Source: CAZAMT01 sp964486145
GTDB lineage: Bacteria; Bacteroidota; Bacteroidia; Bacteroidales; JAAAOM01
Reading direction: 5' to 3'
NCBI GenBank assembly: GCA_964486145.1
Contig: CAZAMT010000176.1
Location: 1 to 8,448, forward strand
DNA: 8,448 nucleotides
The stretch's first letter is position 1. The number at the start of each line of letters is the position of its first letter. Shown here piece by piece: positions 6,306-8,448 of this stretch. The notes beneath the pieces are model-generated. The model worked only from the letters and a program-made list of their open reading frames with translations. It was not told where the DNA came from and did no database searches. Both the position numbers and the translations under genes were made by a program.

Positions 6306-6611
6306 GAATAGAAATTTAACCTTATTAATTTATAAATTATTCACAATCAACTATTTACGATTTAGTTACACTACCTTTTCTGTGAAAAGAAAGTGCAATT
6401 AAATCGGGCTAATGCAGCCTTTGGCGGCACAAGCTCTGCTGTGTCATATATTAATATTATAACTATATGAATAGGGCAGATTAGTTTACGTGATATAAAT
6501 TTTCTTAATTAAAATTAAAAAATAAATTTGACTATAATAGATTTTTTTTAAACAAATTCTTTAAATTAGACTTTTATATGTATGCCTCATCTAATCTGAA
6601 ATGAACCGCGA
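6306..6611. promoter_or_regulatory. Divergent intergenic region between atpD and the response regulator
   Basis: These 306 bases hold no convincing gene. They must contain the atpD promoter (minus strand) and the response regulator promoter (plus strand). Most of it is very AT-rich, but 6405-6447 is a GC-richer island with several short complementary segments (GGCT/AGCC, GCC-TTT-GGC, GCAG/CTGC, CACA/TGTG), perhaps a folded 5' leader of atpD mRNA. A 12-mer TATTTACGATTT at 6352-6363 also occurs upstream of the oxidoreductase gene. Confidence 0.6.
6501..6530 (+). promoter_or_regulatory. Candidate Bacteroidota-type promoter for the response regulator
   Basis: TAAATTTG at 6523-6530 matches the TAnnTTTG -7 consensus of the Bacteroidota primary sigma factor exactly. 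TTTC at 6501-6504 is one base off the TTTG -33 element, with an 18-base spacer. Transcription would start near 6537 and give a leader of about 75 bases. A TATAAT at 6533-6538 is also present but lacks a good -35 partner. The region is so AT-rich that chance matches are possible. Confidence 0.4.
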
Positions 6612-7013
6612 ATGAATAAAAAACTTATTTTCTTTGTTGATGATGAAAAGACCATCTTAAATTTGCTCGAGTATACGTTTAGCAGTAGGGATGGTTATAC
6701 CGTAAAGTCATTTACATCGGGTGAAGAATGTATAAATCATTTGCACATGGCTCCGGCCATTGTGGTGGTCGACCATATGCTTTGGACAAGAAATGATTCA
6801 GAGATGACAGGACTGGATGTTCTTAAAGAAATCAGGAAAGAAGATTCAGAAACTTCTGTAATTGTGTTGTCGGGAATTGGTGATCAGGATTTGATTGATG
6901 AATACTATAAAAACGGAGCAACAAAGTACATTACAAAAGACAGCTTTTTTATTGACTCTCTTATTGAAATTATAAAGTCGGAATTTGCCCAAAACTTTAA
7001 TGTACAGAGTTAA
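6612..7013 (+). CDS. Single-domain response regulator (receiver only)
   Basis: A CheY-like receiver that is phosphorylated by a histidine kinase or phosphotransfer protein. The 133 residues comprise only the receiver fold: the acidic pair Asp10-Asp11 in FFVDDE, phospho-acceptor Asp54 at the end of IVVVD, the switch Ser87 in VIVLSG, the aromatic switch Tyr106, and invariant Lys109 in YITKD. There is no DNA-binding or enzymatic output domain, so it probably acts by protein contact or as a phosphorelay step. The stretch between Asp54 and the MTGLDVL helix (residues 55-64) is about four residues longer than in typical receivers, which enlarges the beta3-alpha3 loop beside the active site. No kinase gene is adjacent, so it looks like an orphan. 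It is divergent from atpD. No strong ribosome site precedes the ATG. The start is supported by the typical hydrophobic beta1 strand beginning at residue 5. Confidence 0.92.
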   Translation: MNKKLIFFVDDEKTILNLLEYTFSSRDGYTVKSFTSGEECINHLHMAPAIVVVDHMLWTRNDSEMTGLDVLKEIRKEDSETSVIVLSGIGDQDLIDEYYKNGATKYITKDSFFIDSLIEIIKSEFAQNFNVQS

Positions 7014-7086
7014 ATACAATGCCAACGGATATATTCATTGGTAGTCGGGCGTTATTGATAACTTGAAATTTGCAACAGGTATGAAC

Positions 7087-7245
7087 CTAAGATTGCACTT
7101 TCAAGCATTTTTTGCGTTCTTCCGGAGTTGAATTGAAATCCAGAACTTCTTGCCTGATGAAAAGTTTCATGTAAAATTCATAATCATTCATGATTTCATT
7201 TGTATTCAAAACCATGTCAGTTGCAGGGTAATTTTTTTCTTTCAT
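7087..7245 (-). CDS. Small protein of 52 residues, unknown function
   Basis: An ATG at 7245 opens a 52-codon frame ending in TAG at 7087-7089. The protein begins MKEKNYPATD and ends KKCLKVQS. It is mostly polar and probably two helices (about 16-35, rich in aromatic and Met residues, and 41-49, PEERKKCLK). It has no signal peptide or membrane segment. The part LDFNSTPEERKK resembles the segment before the DNA-binding domain in Crp/Fnr-type regulators of Bacteroidota; this is a weak impression from memory, and the gene could be a relic or an independent small protein. It converges on the response regulator (73 bases between stops) and lies downstream of the oxidoreductase on the same strand, 124 bases away. 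It fills what would otherwise be a 356-base gap. Confidence 0.5.
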   Translation of the reverse strand: MKEKNYPATDMVLNTNEIMNDYEFYMKLFIRQEVLDFNSTPEERKKCLKVQS

Positions 7246-7369
7246 ATTGTTTATGTTTTAATAATGACTAAAATAGTGCTTACATATTAAGTTATTATTA
7301 AACATTGATTAAATGAAGGCTAACCCTGGGGGTTTTTATCAACAGTAAGATGTTAATAAATAAAAGGTT

Positions 7370-8311
7370 TTATTGAATCTCCAACACAATCTTCCCCTCT
7401 GCTTTTCCCGACTGCGAGTGCATGTGAGCTTCTGCAATTTTTTCGAGCGGATACACTTTGTCAATATAAATTTTCAGTTTGTCGTTTTCGGCATACGATG
7501 ACAGGATATCGAGGTCATTCGAATCAGATTTCATTAAAAAACCTTTCACTTTTTTTGTGGTGAACCAGGAAACAAATCGATGTAAAATAATTTTTGGCCT
7601 GGGAAGGGAGGTAACATAAATACCTCCGGGAGTTAGTTTTTTCCTGCATAAAAGGAAATTTTTGTTGCCAATTACATCAAAAATGAGATCATACATTTCA
7701 GGTTGATCCAAAAAGTCTTTTTTAGTGTAGTCTATCCAGTGGTGAGGCTTTAGCGTATCCATCATATTTTTATGACGGGAACTTGAAACAGCAGTAACCT
7801 CACCTCCCAGGATTCTTGCAATTTGTATGGCAAAATGTCCAACCCCTCCGGAAGCTCCATTAACAAGAACTTTTTTACCAGAGGCTATTTTACCTTTATC
7901 TCTTAATGCCTGCAATGCTGATACCCCTGCAAGCGGAAGTGCAGCCGCTTCCTTGTATGTTAAATTGGAGGGGATGAATGAAAACGTATTTTCAGAACCA
8001 ACGGCATATTCGGCATATGCACCGCCAAATTTTCTATCCAGGCGACTGTAAACCCTGTCTCCAGGCTTAAACCTGGTTACTTTTGCACCTGTTTCTATAA
8101 CTTCACCTGCGGCATCAAATCCAAGTACTACCGGAAATTTTGCAATCAGTAAAAGCCGCCAGTTTCCTTTCCGGATTTTCCAGTCAACGGGGTTAATACT
8201 TGATGCATATACCCTGATTAATACCTCATGTGGTTTCGGAACGGGTTTGTTAATCGTTTCTATTTCAAATACATCAGGACTTCCATATTGGTTTATGACT
8301 GCTGCTTTCAT
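7370..8311 (-). CDS. NAD(P)H-dependent quinone oxidoreductase-like dehydrogenase (zinc-independent MDR family)
   Basis: A cytoplasmic medium-chain dehydrogenase/reductase of the quinone oxidoreductase type, probably reducing enones, quinones or aldehydes with NADPH. The N-terminal GroES-like domain begins MKAAVINQYGSPDVFEI and contains ASSINPVDWKIRKG (36-49), typical of members lacking catalytic zinc; the zinc-ligand Cys and the structural-zinc Cys quartet are absent. VVLGFDAAGEV (61-71) and FKPGDRVY (81-88) follow. The Rossmann fold carries VLVNGASGGVGHFAIQIAR (148-166), then SSSRH (176-180), whose Ser and Arg suggest a preference for NADPH. The end AHMHSQSGKAEGKIVLEI is diagnostic. The 313 residues match the family. 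A TTG at 8332 could extend it by seven residues, but ATG 8311 matches the family N-terminus, and the TTG lies within the -7 box. The true substrate cannot be read from sequence. Confidence 0.9.
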   Translation of the reverse strand: MKAAVINQYGSPDVFEIETINKPVPKPHEVLIRVYASSINPVDWKIRKGNWRLLLIAKFPVVLGFDAAGEVIETGAKVTRFKPGDRVYSRLDRKFGGAYAEYAVGSENTFSFIPSNLTYKEAAALPLAGVSALQALRDKGKIASGKKVLVNGASGGVGHFAIQIARILGGEVTAVSSSRHKNMMDTLKPHHWIDYTKKDFLDQPEMYDLIFDVIGNKNFLLCRKKLTPGGIYVTSLPRPKIILHRFVSWFTTKKVKGFLMKSDSNDLDILSSYAENDKLKIYIDKVYPLEKIAEAHMHSQSGKAEGKIVLEIQ

Positions 8312-8329
8312 GCTATGTAATGTTATATG

Positions 8330-8337
8330 CAAAACTA
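8330..8337 (-). promoter_or_regulatory. Candidate -7 box (TAGTTTTG) of the oxidoreductase gene
   Basis: Read on the minus strand these bases are TAGTTTTG, an exact match to TAnnTTTG. Transcription would start near 8323, leaving a leader of about 11 bases before the ATG at 8311. No TTTG -33 element lies at the usual distance, and the inverted repeat at 8359-8374 falls close to where it would be, so the promoter may depend on an activator or be blocked by a repressor. Confidence 0.35.
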
Positions 8338-8358
8338 TAATTAATCGTGAACAATATA

Positions 8359-8374
8359 TTTACGATTTCGTAAA
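8359..8374. promoter_or_regulatory. Operator-like inverted repeat TTTACGA-TT-TCGTAAA
   Basis: Two perfect 7-base arms flank a 2-base spacer, placed between the divergent oxidoreductase and the probable gene at 8394. Position and symmetry fit a dimeric transcription factor site, for instance of the MarR, HxlR or TetR type, and it lies near the -33 region of the oxidoreductase promoter. The regulator is not identified; the truncated divergent gene is a candidate by position only. Confidence 0.45.
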
Positions 8375-8393
8375 ATTAGACAAAGCTAACTTG

Positions 8394-8448
8394 ATGAAAC
8401 AGACCTCCGACAAATCGGAGCAAGCTATCCGCCAATTGTCGGACAAGT
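8394..8448 (+). CDS. Probable start of a divergent gene, cut by the window edge
   Basis: An ATG at 8394 opens a frame to the end of the window (18 codons, MKQTSDKSEQAIRQLSDK...). The polar, helix-favouring start looks like a genuine bacterial protein N-terminus. It is divergent from the oxidoreductase with 82 bases between the two starts, and an inverted repeat sits in that gap, as for many regulator-target pairs. The family cannot be told from 18 residues. The DNA also contains inverted repeats, so a non-coding reading is possible. Confidence 0.4.
   Translation, partial: MKQTSDKSEQAIRQLSDK
8405..8443 (+). repeat. Overlapping inverted repeats that could form alternative hairpins
   Basis: CTCCGA (8405-8410) pairs with TCGGAG (8415-8420) around a CAAA loop. 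TCCGACAA (8406-8413) instead pairs perfectly with TTGTCGGA (8436-8443). The two structures share an arm and exclude each other. They lie at the very start of the probable gene at 8394. They may be only a by-product of its repeated Ser-Asp-Lys codons (SDK at residues 5-7 and 16-18), since a TCCGACAA-type word read on opposite strands explains most of the pairing. Confidence 0.45.

Noticed and set aside
7322..7337. AACCC-TGG-GGGTT followed by TTT, a terminator-like hairpin
   Set aside because: The stem is only 5 base pairs, and the T-tract lies on the plus strand, where no gene ends nearby; on the minus strand, where the oxidoreductase ends, no T-tract follows.
8312..8332. TTG start at 8332 for the oxidoreductase
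   Set aside because: The added residues (LHITLHS) do not fit the family, the ATG at 8311 gives the standard MKA start, and the TTG overlaps the probable -7 promoter box.

Overview
The window comes from an AT-rich Bacteroidota genome, most likely of the Marinilabiliales/Prolixibacteraceae type. Four things point there: an F1 ATP synthase beta-epsilon pair (atpD-atpC) with no other atp genes beside it, an epsilon subunit cut down to its beta-sandwich domain, start codons without clear Shine-Dalgarno sequences, and -7 boxes of the form TAnnTTTG. The lineage is an inference from these features, not from a database match.

Layout. On the left, the possible tail of an unidentified gene overlaps a plus-strand 3-methyladenine DNA glycosylase (80-592). 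Convergent with it is a run of five minus-strand genes covering 649-6305. In transcription order these are atpD, atpC, an exported alpha/beta-hydrolase-like protein that starts directly after the atpC stop codon, a GT9 heptosyltransferase-family protein, and a 631-residue protein with five helical repeats and a C-terminal GH16 (laminarinase-type) fold. A 306-bp divergent intergenic region separates atpD from a plus-strand single-domain response regulator (6612-7013). Next come a 52-residue minus-strand small protein (7087-7245) and a minus-strand zinc-independent NAD(P)H-dependent oxidoreductase (true start probably 8311). At the right edge a divergent plus-strand gene probably begins at 8394, with an operator-like inverted repeat between it and the oxidoreductase.

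Function and novelty. atpD, atpC, the glycosylase and the oxidoreductase look ordinary. The unusual part is the tail of the minus-strand run. The GH16-like protein has lost both catalytic glutamates (H525 and K530 replace them), has no signal peptide, and carries five repeats with a higher-order 219-residue period. The hydrolase-like protein has Asn where its family has the nucleophile Ser, is rich in cysteine, and is positioned for translational coupling to an ATP synthase gene. These look like two pseudoenzymes with non-catalytic roles, flanking an envelope glycosyltransferase. No mobile element, CRISPR array, tRNA or rRNA was seen.
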